DNA of 55,555 nucleotides from Dehalococcoidia bacterium. Its GTDB lineage: Bacteria > Chloroflexota > Dehalococcoidia > Lucifugimonadales > Lucifugimonadaceae. The notes below the pieces were generated by a model. It searched no databases and had not been told where the DNA came from. It worked only from the letters and a program-made list of their open reading frames with translations. Location of the stretch: assembly GCA_002708085.1 (NCBI GenBank), contig PAOU01000011.1:1-55555 (forward strand), written 5' to 3'. Both the position numbers and the translations under genes were made by a program. Shown piece after piece: positions 44,903-54,218 of the stretch (position 1 is the stretch's first letter; each line of letters begins with the position of its first letter).

Positions 44903-44936
44903 GAAATATTAAAATAGATAACATTATAATACTTTA

Positions 44937-44991
44937 TTAAGTTATATTGATGAGTAAACTTAAATTCTAGATATTTTTTTTCTGTTAAGTT
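44937..44991. promoter_or_regulatory. Three TTAAGTT motifs upstream of argJ
   Basis: TTAAGTT occurs at 44937-44943 and 44985-44991 on the plus strand and inverted at 44957-44963. The first two form a dyad with a 13-base spacer. This region is shared by argJ and the divergent epimerase gene. It could hold an arginine-responsive operator, but it does not look like the classic ARG box and may be chance in AT-rich DNA. Confidence 0.25.
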
Positions 44992-45016
44992 AGGATGCAA
45001 TAAGAATAGGAGAATT

Positions 45017-46212
45017 ATGATAAAAATTATTAAAAATGGTTCAATTACTACTCCAAAAGGTTTTAAAGCTGGTGCTGTTTATGCTGGACTTAAAAGCCCT
45101 GGAGAAGATAAATATGATTTGGGAATAATTTATTCCTCTTCCCCTTCAAATTGGGCTGGTGTATTCACCAAAAATAAAATTGTTTCTCCTTCAGTAGTTT
45201 TAAGTAAATCTCTACCCGATATTATTCAAGGAGTAGTGGTAAATAGTGGGTCAGCTAATTGTTGCGTTGGTGATCAGGGCATGAGTGATGCAAGAGAATT
45301 AGTAGATCTTACCAAAAAACATTTGAATTCAGATCTTGATTTTGTTTTATGTAGTACAGGTGTAATAGGTGTTGAGTTGCCTATGGGATTAATAAGAGAA
45401 AATTTAGGAAAAATCAATGTTAATGATTCAGGAGGATCTGATTTTTCGAAATCAATTATAACTACAGATACAATTACTAAAGAAATTTCTATTGAGATAG
45501 AGCATGATGGTGAAAAAATTCATATTTCTGGTGTAGCTAAGGGTTCCGGCATGATTCATCCGAATATGGCTACAATGTTAGCTTTCATAACTACTGATGC
45601 AAAATCTGAATCATCTTATTTAAAGAAAGTTTTGAAAAATGTAGTTGATAAAACTTTTAATCAAATAGATGTTGATGGTGATACTAGTACTAATGATTCA
45701 GTTATTTTATTAGCTAATGGAGAATCAGGACAAAAAATTGATGAAAATTCTTCAATGCACGATGATTTCTTAAAAGGATTACATATTGTTGCTGAGGATT
45801 TATCAAAAAAATTGCTATTGATGCAGAAGGAGCACAACATTTAATTACAGCAAAAGTACAAGGAGCTATTAATAGTGTAGAGGCTAGACTTATAGCAAAA
45901 GAAATAGTTTCTTCAAATCTTGTAAAAACTGCTGTTTATGGAAGAGATCCTAATTGGGGCAGAATAATGATGGCTATAGGTAACTCTGATTCTAATATCA
46001 AAGAAGATAAGATAAAAATATTTATTAATGATATTCAAATTGTTGAAGAAGGAAAATCTATTCCTTTTAATCCAACATCTGTGATTGCAGCTCTTACGAA
46101 ATCAGAAGTAGAGATATTAGTAGATCTGGGTATTGGAAATGGTGATGGATGTGCTTGGGGTAGTGATTTAACTGAAGAATATGTTGTTTTTAATTCAGCC
46201 TATAGAACATAA
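45017..46212 (+). CDS. argJ: ArgJ (glutamate N-acetyltransferase), split by a -1 frameshift at an A7 run
   Basis: ArgJ moves the acetyl group from acetylornithine to glutamate. The reading frame from 45017 keeps the family pattern through KGSGMIHPNMATMLAFITTDA, where T186 is the self-cleavage nucleophile, and IDVDGDTSTNDS. It then breaks at residue 265 and stops at 45844 after a non-family tail. The -1 frame from 45811 continues with IAIDAEGAQHLITAKVQGA and YGRDPNWGRIM to TAA 46210-46212. Joined, the protein is 398 residues, the normal length. The join lies exactly on A AAA AAA. Causes may be sequence error, recent mutation, or programmed or transcriptional slippage. It heads argJBDGH; AGGAG lies 4 bases before ATG. 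Confidence 0.9.
45805..45811 (+). other. A7 slippery heptamer at the argJ frame break
   Basis: The codons TCA AAA AAA TTG contain A AAA AAA in the phase of a classic -1 slippery site. Backing up one base gives ATT GCT ATT GAT, which restores ArgJ. GAGGA lies six bases upstream, similar in kind to the internal Shine-Dalgarno stimulators of known bacterial -1 sites. No clear downstream hairpin is seen. Confidence 0.6.
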
Positions 46213-46257
46213 TACTTCTGATTGTGTTTTATATTAATAATATGATCTTTATTTAAT

Positions 46258-47067
46258 ATGATGACTTCTAATAATAATATTGAAAACCCAAAAAATGATG
46301 TGATAGTTGTAAAGATTGGAGGTAGTACATTAGGAGTTGGTGATAGCACTTTGGCAGACTTAGTAGAATTAAGAAAATCTGGTTTTAAGGTAATTATTGT
46401 GCATGGAGGAGGAAAACAAATTTCTGAGTGGGCATCTAAGTTAGGCATTAGGCCTGAATTTATTAATGGTCTTAGGAGAACTGATCTTCAAACTATGGAA
46501 GTAGCTATTGGTGTCCTTGCTGGATTGATAAACACAAAAATTGTTAATGAATTAAATGTTTTAGGCGCAAGCGCAGTAGGTTATTCAGGTGTTTCAGATA
46601 GATTATTTCAAGCGAAAATAAAAGATAAAAATTTGGGGTTAGTAGGAGAATTAGTTGGATGTAATGTCGACTCTCTGATAAAAATCTTAGAAAATTCTAT
46701 TCCTGTTGTATCTCCAATTGCTTTCAATATAGGATTTCTAGATATAGAACAAGATGGAATTTTAAATGTAAATGCTGACACAGCAGCAGGTTACTTAGCT
46801 AAAAGTTTGAATGCAGACAAACTGGTTTTTCAGACTGATGTTGAAGGAGTATTAGATTTTTATGGTAGAGTTATACCTCATATGACAACATCTCAAGCCA
46901 AAGAGATAATAAAATCTGGAATTGCGAAAGATGGAATGATACCAAAAATTCATGCTTGTATTAATTCTCTTTCAAATGTTTCTTCAACTCATATAATAGA
47001 TGGCAGGGTAAATAAAGCATTGTTAGATTGTATTTCGAATAAAAAAATTGGAACAAGGATTATTTAG
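46258..47067 (+). CDS. argB: Acetylglutamate kinase
   Basis: A 269-residue amino-acid kinase that phosphorylates N-acetylglutamate, the controlled step of arginine synthesis. VIVVKIGGSTLGVGDS is the phosphate-binding start and IIVHGGGKQISEW the second glycine loop. NVNADTAAGYLAKSLNADKLVFQTDVEGVL and AKDGMIPKIHACINSL are family marks. Two ATGs in a row (46258, 46261) leave the start one codon ambiguous, and no ribosome site is visible. An N-terminal extension of ~15 residues is present, shorter than the helix typical of arginine-inhibited forms, so feedback is uncertain. argD overlaps its last codons in the track but truly starts one base after it. Confidence 0.95.
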   Translation: MMTSNNNIENPKNDVIVVKIGGSTLGVGDSTLADLVELRKSGFKVIIVHGGGKQISEWASKLGIRPEFINGLRRTDLQTMEVAIGVLAGLINTKIVNELNVLGASAVGYSGVSDRLFQAKIKDKNLGLVGELVGCNVDSLIKILENSIPVVSPIAFNIGFLDIEQDGILNVNADTAAGYLAKSLNADKLVFQTDVEGVLDFYGRVIPHMTTSQAKEIIKSGIAKDGMIPKIHACINSLSNVSSTHIIDGRVNKALLDCISNKKIGTRII

Positions 47068-47068
47068 T

Positions 47069-48274
47069 ATGAATGAGAATATAGATAAATTAAAAAGTTG
47101 GCAAAATATAGAATCTCAATACTATATGCAAGTTGTAAATAGATTACCTGTAGTTTTAGTAATGGGTAAAGGGACTTTAGTATGGGATTCTAATTCAAAT
47201 AAATATCTTGATTTTACTTCAGGGTGGGCAGTTTTAAATTTGGGGCATTCTCATCCTGTTGTAACTGAGGCTATCCAAGAGCAGTCAAAAAAAATTATGC
47301 AAATGACGAATCTTTACTACACAATTCCTCAACTTGGATTGGCAAAATTATTAGCTGATAATTCTTGTTATGATAGAGTTTTTTTTAGTAATAGTGGTGC
47401 AGAAGCTAATGAGGGTGCATGCAAGTTAGCTAGAAAATGGGGCAGAGAGATGTTGGATGGAGCATATGAGATAATTACTGCTAATAATTCTTTTCATGGA
47501 AGGACTATGGCAATGATGGCTGCTACAGGTCAAAAACATTATCAAGAAGAATGGGAACCTCTAATGCCAGGTTTTATAAATGTTGAATATAATAATTTCG
47601 ATCAATTTTTAGAAAAAGCTAGTGAGAAAACATGTGCTGTTCTTTTGGAAGTTGTCCAAGGCGAAGGTGGAATAAATGTTCCTGATCAAAAATATCTACT
47701 AGATGTACAAAAATGGTGCCAAGAGAATAATGTTTTATTTATGGTAGATGAAGTACAAACTGGCATGGGAAGGCTAGGTACTTTATTTGGATATCAAAAA
47801 TTTGGTTTAGATCCAGATGTAATGGTTTTAGGAAAAGCTTTAGGAGCAGGAGTGCCTCTAGGAGCTTTTATGTGTAAAGAAAGGTTTTCAGTTTTATCTC
47901 CAGGAGACCATGGTTCAACTTTTGGTGGGAATGCATTGACTACTGCTGCAGGTTGGGCATCTGCTAAGTATATAATAGAAACAGATTTACCTGCAGAAGC
48001 TGCAAGAAGCGGAAAGTATTTGCATTCAATGTTAGATGTTATTAAAGAAAGGCATGATATAGAGGCAGTAAGAGGGTTTGGGTTATTGCTTGGTCTTGAA
48101 TTAAGAAAAAATAAAGCTCAAGCAGTTATTGAGAGATGCCTTTCAAAAGGATTATTGTTAAATGCTGTGAGGCCAAATATCATTAGATTTTTCCCTCCTT
48201 TAAATGTTTCAGAAGGAGAAATGAATCAAGCCGTAAAAATATTAGAAGAAGCTTTATTAGAAGAAAAAATTTAA
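47069..48274 (+). CDS. argD: Acetylornithine aminotransferase
   Basis: A 401-residue class III PLP aminotransferase that makes N-acetylornithine. I use ATG 47069, one base after the argB stop, with AAGGA nine bases upstream; the track's TTG start lies inside argB. SNSGAEANEGACKLARKWG, NSFHGRTMAMMAATGQ, LLEVVQGEGGIN, MVDEVQTGMGRLG (PLP-contacting Asp) and MVLGKALGAGVPLGA (PLP lysine, GKALG) are visible, and HGSTFGGNALT follows. Its position between argB and argG supports acetylornithine over other omega-amino substrates, although such enzymes often also serve lysine synthesis. Confidence 0.95.
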   Translation: MNENIDKLKSWQNIESQYYMQVVNRLPVVLVMGKGTLVWDSNSNKYLDFTSGWAVLNLGHSHPVVTEAIQEQSKKIMQMTNLYYTIPQLGLAKLLADNSCYDRVFFSNSGAEANEGACKLARKWGREMLDGAYEIITANNSFHGRTMAMMAATGQKHYQEEWEPLMPGFINVEYNNFDQFLEKASEKTCAVLLEVVQGEGGINVPDQKYLLDVQKWCQENNVLFMVDEVQTGMGRLGTLFGYQKFGLDPDVMVLGKALGAGVPLGAFMCKERFSVLSPGDHGSTFGGNALTTAAGWASAKYIIETDLPAEAARSGKYLHSMLDVIKERHDIEAVRGFGLLLGLELRKNKAQAVIERCLSKGLLLNAVRPNIIRFFPPLNVSEGEMNQAVKILEEALLEEKI

Positions 48275-48286
48275 GGATCATAAAAA

Positions 48287-49504
48287 ATGAGTAAATCAAA
48301 AAAAATAGCCATTTTAGCCTATAGTGGTGGCTTAGATTCGACTATCTCTATAGATTGGATTAAAAAAAATTATGATTTTGATGTTATTGCACTTACAGTA
48401 GGTTTGGGTAATGGAGGATTATCTCAAGATTTGATAGATAGAGCTAAAAGAGCAGGTGCGGTTGATTGTATCCAAGAGGATGTAAGTGATGAATTTATAA
48501 GAAATTATGTTTTTCCCTCATTAAGAGCAGGTGCTATATATGAAAATCAATATTTATTAGCTACTGCTTTAGGCAGGCCTCTAATTGCCAAGAAATTAGT
48601 TGAAGTAGCTAGAAGATTTGATGCTGTTGCTGTAGCTCATGGCTGTACTGGAAAAGGAAATGATCAAGTTAGATTAGATTCTGCAATTAAAACTCTTTCA
48701 TATGAAAACCCCTTATTAATTATTGCTCCTGCTCGTGAGGGCAAAATGACAAGAGATGAAGAAAAGAAATATGCTGAAAAATTAAATATTCAATTGCCAG
48801 GAGTTGGAGAAAAAATTTATTCAATTGATCGCAATTTATGGGGAGTTGCAATTGAGGGAGAAGATTTAGAAGATCCTTGGAGCAAGCCACCTGAAGATGC
48901 ATATATAATTACAAAATCCCCTAATGATGCCCCAGAAGAACCAATGGATTTGATAATAGCATTTAATTCTGGAAACCCTATTTCCTTGAATGGAGAAACT
49001 TTAAGTCCTGTTGACTTGGTGGGAAATCTTAATGAAATTGCTGGTGAACATGGAATAGGGAGAATAGATCATATAGAAAACAGATTGGTTGGAATAAAAT
49101 CTAGAGAAGTCTATGAAACTCCAGGCGCAACAGTTTTGGATCTATCTTTGATGGCACTAGAAAAATCAATATTAACTAAAGAACAATTGAGGATTAAATC
49201 TTATATTAGTCAACAGTATGCTGATTTAGTGTATGAGGGAAAATGGTTTTCGGGTTTGAGGGAAAATCTTGATGCATTTGTTAATAGTTCAATGAAATAT
49301 GTTTCTGGAGAAGTGAGAATCAGATTATTTAAAGGTAATGCATCTGTGAATGGTTTGAGATCCCAATATTCTTTGTACAACTATGATTTAGCTACTTATT
49401 CTGAGGAAGATAAATTTGATCATCACTCTGCAACTGGTTTTATTGATATATTTAGCCTTCCAAGTCAGTTGCAAAGGCATAAACAACCCCCTGATAATAG
49501 TTAA
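48287..49504 (+). CDS. argG: Argininosuccinate synthase
   Basis: A 405-residue ATP-dependent ligase joining citrulline and aspartate. The P-loop-like motif is LAYSGGLDSTISIDWI. YLLATALGRPLIAKKLVEVA, AHGCTGKGNDQVR and SIDRNLWGVAIEGEDLEDPW are diagnostic. Length is normal for the common bacterial type. It follows argD after 12 bases and precedes argH by 9, with which it completes arginine from citrulline. argF and argC are not in the window. Confidence 0.98.
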   Translation: MSKSKKIAILAYSGGLDSTISIDWIKKNYDFDVIALTVGLGNGGLSQDLIDRAKRAGAVDCIQEDVSDEFIRNYVFPSLRAGAIYENQYLLATALGRPLIAKKLVEVARRFDAVAVAHGCTGKGNDQVRLDSAIKTLSYENPLLIIAPAREGKMTRDEEKKYAEKLNIQLPGVGEKIYSIDRNLWGVAIEGEDLEDPWSKPPEDAYIITKSPNDAPEEPMDLIIAFNSGNPISLNGETLSPVDLVGNLNEIAGEHGIGRIDHIENRLVGIKSREVYETPGATVLDLSLMALEKSILTKEQLRIKSYISQQYADLVYEGKWFSGLRENLDAFVNSSMKYVSGEVRIRLFKGNASVNGLRSQYSLYNYDLATYSEEDKFDHHSATGFIDIFSLPSQLQRHKQPPDNS

Positions 49505-49513
49505 ATTTGTGAA

Positions 49514-50902
49514 ATGAATAAAAAAGATAAAGATTTAGTTTCTATAGTACGTGGATCTGTAAGCAATTCTGACTTTACTAAGTCAATACACTTTGACAAG
49601 AGATTGTATAAACAAGATATTCTATCTTCTCAGGTCCATGCTTTGGTCTTAGAAAAATTAGGAATTTTAGATGAAAAAGAAAGAGAAAAATTGATTGGAA
49701 GTTTAAATATCATCAAAGAAGAAATCGAATCAGGAGAATTTGTTTGGAAAGACCAATATGAAGATATTCATATGAACATAGAAGCTAGATTAAATGAAAT
49801 AGTAGGATCATTATCAGGAAAGTTACATACTGGAAGATCTAGAAATGAGCAAATATCTACAGATACCAGGATGTATGTAAAAGATGCTATAGGAGAAATT
49901 AAAAAATTAATTGTTAATCTTCAAGCTTCATTAGTAGATATTTCTGAATTAAATTCATCTTTAATTATTCCAGGCTATACTCATTTACAAAGAGCTCAAC
50001 CAGTAACTTTAGGACATCATTTTTTGGCATATTTTCATATGCTAGAAAGAGATTATGAAAGATTCGTAAGAGCTTATAATGTATCAGATGTTTTGGTTTT
50101 AGGTAGTGGGGCTTTATCTGGAAATACTTTTAAAATCGATAGGAAATTTCTTGCTAAAGAATTGGGCTTTTCTAGAATCAGTCAAAATAGTTTAGATGCA
50201 GTCTCTGATCGTGATTTTGTACTTGATTTTGTTTATTCTTGTATGTCATGCATGATTCATCTTTCTAAGTTGGCCGAAGAATTGATATTATGGTCTTCGT
50301 CTGAATTCTCATTTTTAAATATAGGGGAAGAATTTACTACTGGTTCTAGTATGATGCCTCAAAAAAGAAATCCAGATTTTGCAGAATTAGTGAGAGGAAA
50401 AACTGGTAGATCTATAGGATCTTTGGTATCTCTAGCTACTACTCTTAAAGCACTTCCATTGTCTTATAACAGAGATTTACAGGAAGATAAGGAGCCATTA
50501 TTTGATTCATTTGACACTCTTAGGGATTCTCTTAATGTCATGGTGGGTTTAATTCAATCATTAACTTTCAATGATTCTAGAATTAATGAAGTGATTAATG
50601 ATAGTTTTATGATAGCTACTGATTTGGCGGACTATTTAGTCAAGAAGGGAATGCCATTTAGGGAAGCATATGCTAAAGTGGCACTTGAATTGAAAAAAGT
50701 AATGTCAACAAAAAAATCTTTTAATGATTTAAAACTGAAAGATTTAAAAAAGATAAGCAAATTGTTTGAAAAAGATGTTTTAGATATAACCATAGAAGAT
50801 GTTGTTAATTCTAGGGATGGTATAGGTGGAACTTCGTTTTCTAGTGTTTCTAAAGCTATCAAAGAAGCAAGAAGTTTATTGAATAAAAAGAAAAGTTTTT
50901 AA
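49514..50902 (+). CDS. argH: Argininosuccinate lyase
   Basis: A 462-residue member of the fumarase/aspartase superfamily that splits argininosuccinate to arginine and fumarate. Motifs are HTGRSRNEQISTDTRM, PGYTHLQRAQPVTLGHHFLAY and the signature loop TTGSSMMPQKRNPDFAELVRGKTGR. It ends with a C-terminal region typical of ArgH. It is the last gene of the arginine set, 5 bases before rpe. No delta-crystallin-like changes are seen. Confidence 0.98.
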   Translation: MNKKDKDLVSIVRGSVSNSDFTKSIHFDKRLYKQDILSSQVHALVLEKLGILDEKEREKLIGSLNIIKEEIESGEFVWKDQYEDIHMNIEARLNEIVGSLSGKLHTGRSRNEQISTDTRMYVKDAIGEIKKLIVNLQASLVDISELNSSLIIPGYTHLQRAQPVTLGHHFLAYFHMLERDYERFVRAYNVSDVLVLGSGALSGNTFKIDRKFLAKELGFSRISQNSLDAVSDRDFVLDFVYSCMSCMIHLSKLAEELILWSSSEFSFLNIGEEFTTGSSMMPQKRNPDFAELVRGKTGRSIGSLVSLATTLKALPLSYNRDLQEDKEPLFDSFDTLRDSLNVMVGLIQSLTFNDSRINEVINDSFMIATDLADYLVKKGMPFREAYAKVALELKKVMSTKKSFNDLKLKDLKKISKLFEKDVLDITIEDVVNSRDGIGGTSFSSVSKAIKEARSLLNKKKSF

Positions 50903-50907
50903 TTTTT

Positions 50908-51585
50908 ATGTGTAAAAATTTAACTCTTTCAGCATCTATAATTTCTGGTGATTTCCTAAAAATAGGAGAACAGTTGGATGAATTGATGCAAACTGATTGT
51001 AATGAAATTCACTATGATGTTATGGATGGTCATTTTGTTTCAAATTTATCTGCAGGTCCTGTGATCCTTGATTCTATTAAAGAAAAAATTAAATGTAATA
51101 TAGATATTCATTTAATGGTAAAAAATCCTTTATCTTACATTCAAGATTTTTCAAAAATTGGAGCAGATGTGATTACATTTCATATAGAAAGTGATGATGA
51201 GCCTATAAATGTGATTAATAAAATTAAGGAATTAGGCATGTATTCTGCTATAGCATTAAACCCTGAAACAGATTGGCGAGCAATAGAGCCTTTAATGAAA
51301 TACTTAGACAGAATTCTTTTTATGACTGTAGTTCCTGGAGCATCTGGAAGATCTTTTGAATATGATGTGATAGAAAAAATTAAAAATTTTGTAGAGAATA
51401 ACAAGGGATTTCTGAATGCTGAAAAACTTTTTCAGATAGGGGTCGATGGAGGTATTTCTAAAGATACTGCAAAAATAGCTGTAGATGCTGGTGCCAATCT
51501 TTTGATATCTGGTTCATCAATATTTTGGGATGATGAAAAAAGTATTTCAGAATGTGTTTCAGAAATTATTGAATCCACTAAATAA
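50908..51585 (+). CDS. rpe: Ribulose-phosphate 3-epimerase
   Basis: A 225-residue TIM barrel that interconverts ribulose-5-P and xylulose-5-P. Active-site segments are LSASIISGDFLKIGEQL, IHYDVMDGHFVSNLSAGP (metal-binding His and Asp), DIHLMVKNP, HIESDDE, ILFMTVVPGASGR and IGVDGGISKDT. The usual GFGGQ loop is replaced by PGASGR. It is adjacent to argH by 5 bases but belongs to pentose-phosphate metabolism, the same route that uses transketolase. Confidence 0.94.
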   Translation: MCKNLTLSASIISGDFLKIGEQLDELMQTDCNEIHYDVMDGHFVSNLSAGPVILDSIKEKIKCNIDIHLMVKNPLSYIQDFSKIGADVITFHIESDDEPINVINKIKELGMYSAIALNPETDWRAIEPLMKYLDRILFMTVVPGASGRSFEYDVIEKIKNFVENNKGFLNAEKLFQIGVDGGISKDTAKIAVDAGANLLISGSSIFWDDEKSISECVSEIIESTK

Positions 51586-51608
51586 AAATTAATATATTAT
51601 AAAAAAAC

Positions 51609-53267
51609 ATGAATCCTAAGATTGGCCTTGAGCCTAATGAATTAATTGATTTAATAGAAGTTTTTTGTCAAACCCTAGAAGAACATCGAGAAAGTATAAA
51701 TTCTCTTAATGTTTTTCCTGTTCCAGATGGTGATACAGGTACGAATATGTTCTTCACTATAAAGGGGATTAGAGACTATATTTCAGAAGATACGAAGAGT
51801 TTAGACTTAGCTTCAATGGTTAAACTATTGTCTAAGTGGGCATTACTATCTGCTAGAGGTAATAGTGGATTATTAATAGCTCAATTATTTAAAGGGTTAG
51901 CTTTCGCATTAAATGATGACGATTTGTTAGGGCCAAAACAGTTTGTTAAGGCATTGATTAAAACCACTGAGTTTGCTTATGAATCAATGCCTAATCCACA
52001 AGAAGGAACCATTCTTACGGTATTAAAAGAATCAGCTAATGCAAGTGATAAAAGTCTTTCAAAGAATCCAGATGATTTGATATATATTTGGAAAATAGCT
52101 AATGATATCGCAAAGAAAACGGTTGATGATACTCCTAACCAAATGGAACTCTTGAAAAAAGCAGGCGTAGTAGATGCTGGAGGATATGGATTGTCTTTAA
52201 TGTTAGAAGCTTCATTCAATTGTTTATTTAGAGATCAAGAAGGAAACATTATTTTTTCTATTCCTTCTGATAAGAGTTTATATATTCCTGAAGTGATAAA
52301 GCATAAACCTATTGAAAAAGAATTTCTACAGTCTGTAGAGGATGAATCTTGGGGCTTTTGTACATCATTTGTTATTCAAGGATCATCTATCAATATTGAT
52401 CATGTAAAAGATGATTTAAATAAAAAAGGAAAGTCACTTGTAGTTACAGGTGATACTGAATTATTAAAAATCCATATTCATGTGGAAAATCCTGATGAAA
52501 TAATAAAGTATTCTCAAAAATTTGGAGATATTTCTCATGAAGATATTCAGAACATGAATCTTCAAACTTCAGAGTTTAATCATAGTCAAAATGAAGAAAT
52601 TCAAGTTGTAGAGGTAGCTTTAATTGTGTTTGCTAGAGAACCTATTTTACGTCAAAGGTTTCGTGAAATAACTCCAGATCATCTAGAATTTATTGAGGTT
52701 TCAGAAGATTCCTCACCAAGTGTTCAAGATATATTAGATTCAATAGAGAATAGTAAAGGAAAAAATGTTATTTTACTTCCCAATCATAAAGATCTTATAG
52801 AAATTTGTAATCAGGCTCTTTTATTAACTTCAAAAAATTCTTCTCAAATTCCAACAAAAAATTTTATTGAAGGAATATCTTCTGTGCTGGCATTTACTTC
52901 TGGAAAAAGTTATGACATCAATATTAAATCAATGAATAGAGCTATAGAAGATATTAAAACTTGTTCAGTAAAAGTTGCTGTAAAAACCCTTGAATATAAT
53001 GGTCTTAATATTGAAGAAGGTGACTATATAGGGTTTATTGAAAATAATTTAATTGCTAAAAATTCTGATAAAAATGAAGTTCTAAAAAAAATAATTAGCA
53101 ATATTGATATAGATCAAAAATTGATTTCTATTTATGCAGGAAATAATATAATTATGGATGATGCTTTTGATTTATTGAATCAATTACAATTACAATTTCC
53201 TAAATCAGAGTTTGATTTAATAGAGTCTGGGCAATATGATAGTGAGTACTTTATCGGAATTGAATAA
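51609..53267 (+). CDS. fakA: Fatty acid kinase FakA-like protein (DAK2/YloV family)
   Basis: A 552-residue YloV/FakA protein. The N-terminal DhaL-type kinase domain (~1-205) has SLNVFPVPDGDTGTNMFFT for Mg-ATP and SARGNSGLLIAQLFKGLA. The middle and C-terminal domains (~240-552) include VVTGDTELLKIHIHVENPDEI and VILLPNHKDL, as in FakA. FakA phosphorylates fatty acids held by a DegV-type FakB protein so that they can enter phospholipids. A DegV-family gene follows after 39 bases, which supports this role. plsC, encoded elsewhere in the window, acts later in the same lipid route. Confidence 0.9.
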   Translation: MNPKIGLEPNELIDLIEVFCQTLEEHRESINSLNVFPVPDGDTGTNMFFTIKGIRDYISEDTKSLDLASMVKLLSKWALLSARGNSGLLIAQLFKGLAFALNDDDLLGPKQFVKALIKTTEFAYESMPNPQEGTILTVLKESANASDKSLSKNPDDLIYIWKIANDIAKKTVDDTPNQMELLKKAGVVDAGGYGLSLMLEASFNCLFRDQEGNIIFSIPSDKSLYIPEVIKHKPIEKEFLQSVEDESWGFCTSFVIQGSSINIDHVKDDLNKKGKSLVVTGDTELLKIHIHVENPDEIIKYSQKFGDISHEDIQNMNLQTSEFNHSQNEEIQVVEVALIVFAREPILRQRFREITPDHLEFIEVSEDSSPSVQDILDSIENSKGKNVILLPNHKDLIEICNQALLLTSKNSSQIPTKNFIEGISSVLAFTSGKSYDINIKSMNRAIEDIKTCSVKVAVKTLEYNGLNIEEGDYIGFIENNLIAKNSDKNEVLKKIISNIDIDQKLISIYAGNNIIMDDAFDLLNQLQLQFPKSEFDLIESGQYDSEYFIGIE

Positions 53268-53306
53268 ATTGATATTCTAGAATAAGATAATTTTAAGGAG
53301 ATTGAA

Positions 53307-54185
53307 GTGTCTACAGCAATTGTTACAGATAGTGCCGCTGATATACCTGCGGATCTTTTAAAAAAGAATAATATAACTGAAGTTCCTGTTATAGTGAATT
53401 TCGGAGATGAATCCTTCAAAGAAAATGTCGATTTATCGGCTGATGATTTTTATGAAAGATTGCAAAATTCTAAAGAGTTTCCTACCACATCTCAACCAGC
53501 AGTTGGGGATTTTATAGATGTTTATACTAATTTAGCTAAGAAGCATGATTCTATAATTTCTATTCATATCTCATCCAAATTAAGTGGCACATTTAATGCT
53601 GCTGAACAAGCAGCTAAAGAAGTAGGAAATTCCAAATGCAATATTACAGTTGTAGATACTTTAAGTGTGAGTATGGGAACTGGATTGATAGCTTTAGAAG
53701 TTGCTAAGTCAGTCAAGTCGGGAATGAAATCTGCAGATGCTGTAAATTATGCTAACGAGTTATCAGAAAAAGGAAAAATATTCGTTGCTGTAAGTACTTT
53801 GGAATACCTGAAAAAAGGTGGCAGAATAAAAGGTGCCGCTGCTCTTATTGGTGGATTTCTAAATGTTAAGCCTATTTTAACGAATGTTGATGGTCTAGTT
53901 GAGAATTGGGCTAAACCAAGAACAATGTTGAGGGCTTTATCTCAGATTCGAGATGCAGCTGAAGGTTATGTAAATATTCAAAATATGGCTGTTTTGCATA
54001 CAACTCAAGGTTTTGATGCAAGAGCATTAGCTAGTTCTTTAGCAGATCATAAATATGATGGTGAAATCTTAAGATCACAGTTTGGTCCTGCTTTAGGAGC
54101 TCACTTAGGTCCAGGTGCAGTTGGAGTGATGTTTATTGGCGATGTTCCTTCTGATGAAGAAAAAGATGAAGAGGAAGAGGAATAA
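53307..54185 (+). CDS. DegV/FakB-family fatty-acid-binding protein with an acidic tail
   Basis: A 292-residue DegV protein. AIVTDSAADIPADLLKKNNITEVPVIVNFGDES is the N-terminal motif. TSQPAVGDF and IISIHISSKLSGTFNAA form the lipid head-group site. YLKKGGRIKGAAALIGGFLNVKPIL and GPALGAHLGPGAVGVMF are conserved. It probably presents a fatty acid to FakA. GTG 53307 has AAGGAG six bases upstream. The last 11 residues after SD are almost all acidic or lysine (EEKDEEEEE), which is not a family feature. Confidence 0.92.
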   Translation: MSTAIVTDSAADIPADLLKKNNITEVPVIVNFGDESFKENVDLSADDFYERLQNSKEFPTTSQPAVGDFIDVYTNLAKKHDSIISIHISSKLSGTFNAAEQAAKEVGNSKCNITVVDTLSVSMGTGLIALEVAKSVKSGMKSADAVNYANELSEKGKIFVAVSTLEYLKKGGRIKGAAALIGGFLNVKPILTNVDGLVENWAKPRTMLRALSQIRDAAEGYVNIQNMAVLHTTQGFDARALASSLADHKYDGEILRSQFGPALGAHLGPGAVGVMFIGDVPSDEEKDEEEEE

Positions 54186-54218
54186 ATTCATTATCTTTCC
54201 GTTTAAATTTATTTTTTA

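Noticed and set aside
45967-46212. A separate 81-residue gene at the end of argJ
   Set aside because: It is the C-terminal part of ArgJ; the same frame extends back to the A7 run with family motifs.
46200-46448. Minus-strand ORF over the argJ/argB junction
   Set aside because: Antisense to the argB N-terminus; no ribosome site or family similarity.
47048-47068. TTG 47048 start of argD
   Set aside because: It lies inside argB, while ATG 47069 has a ribosome site and gives the usual length.
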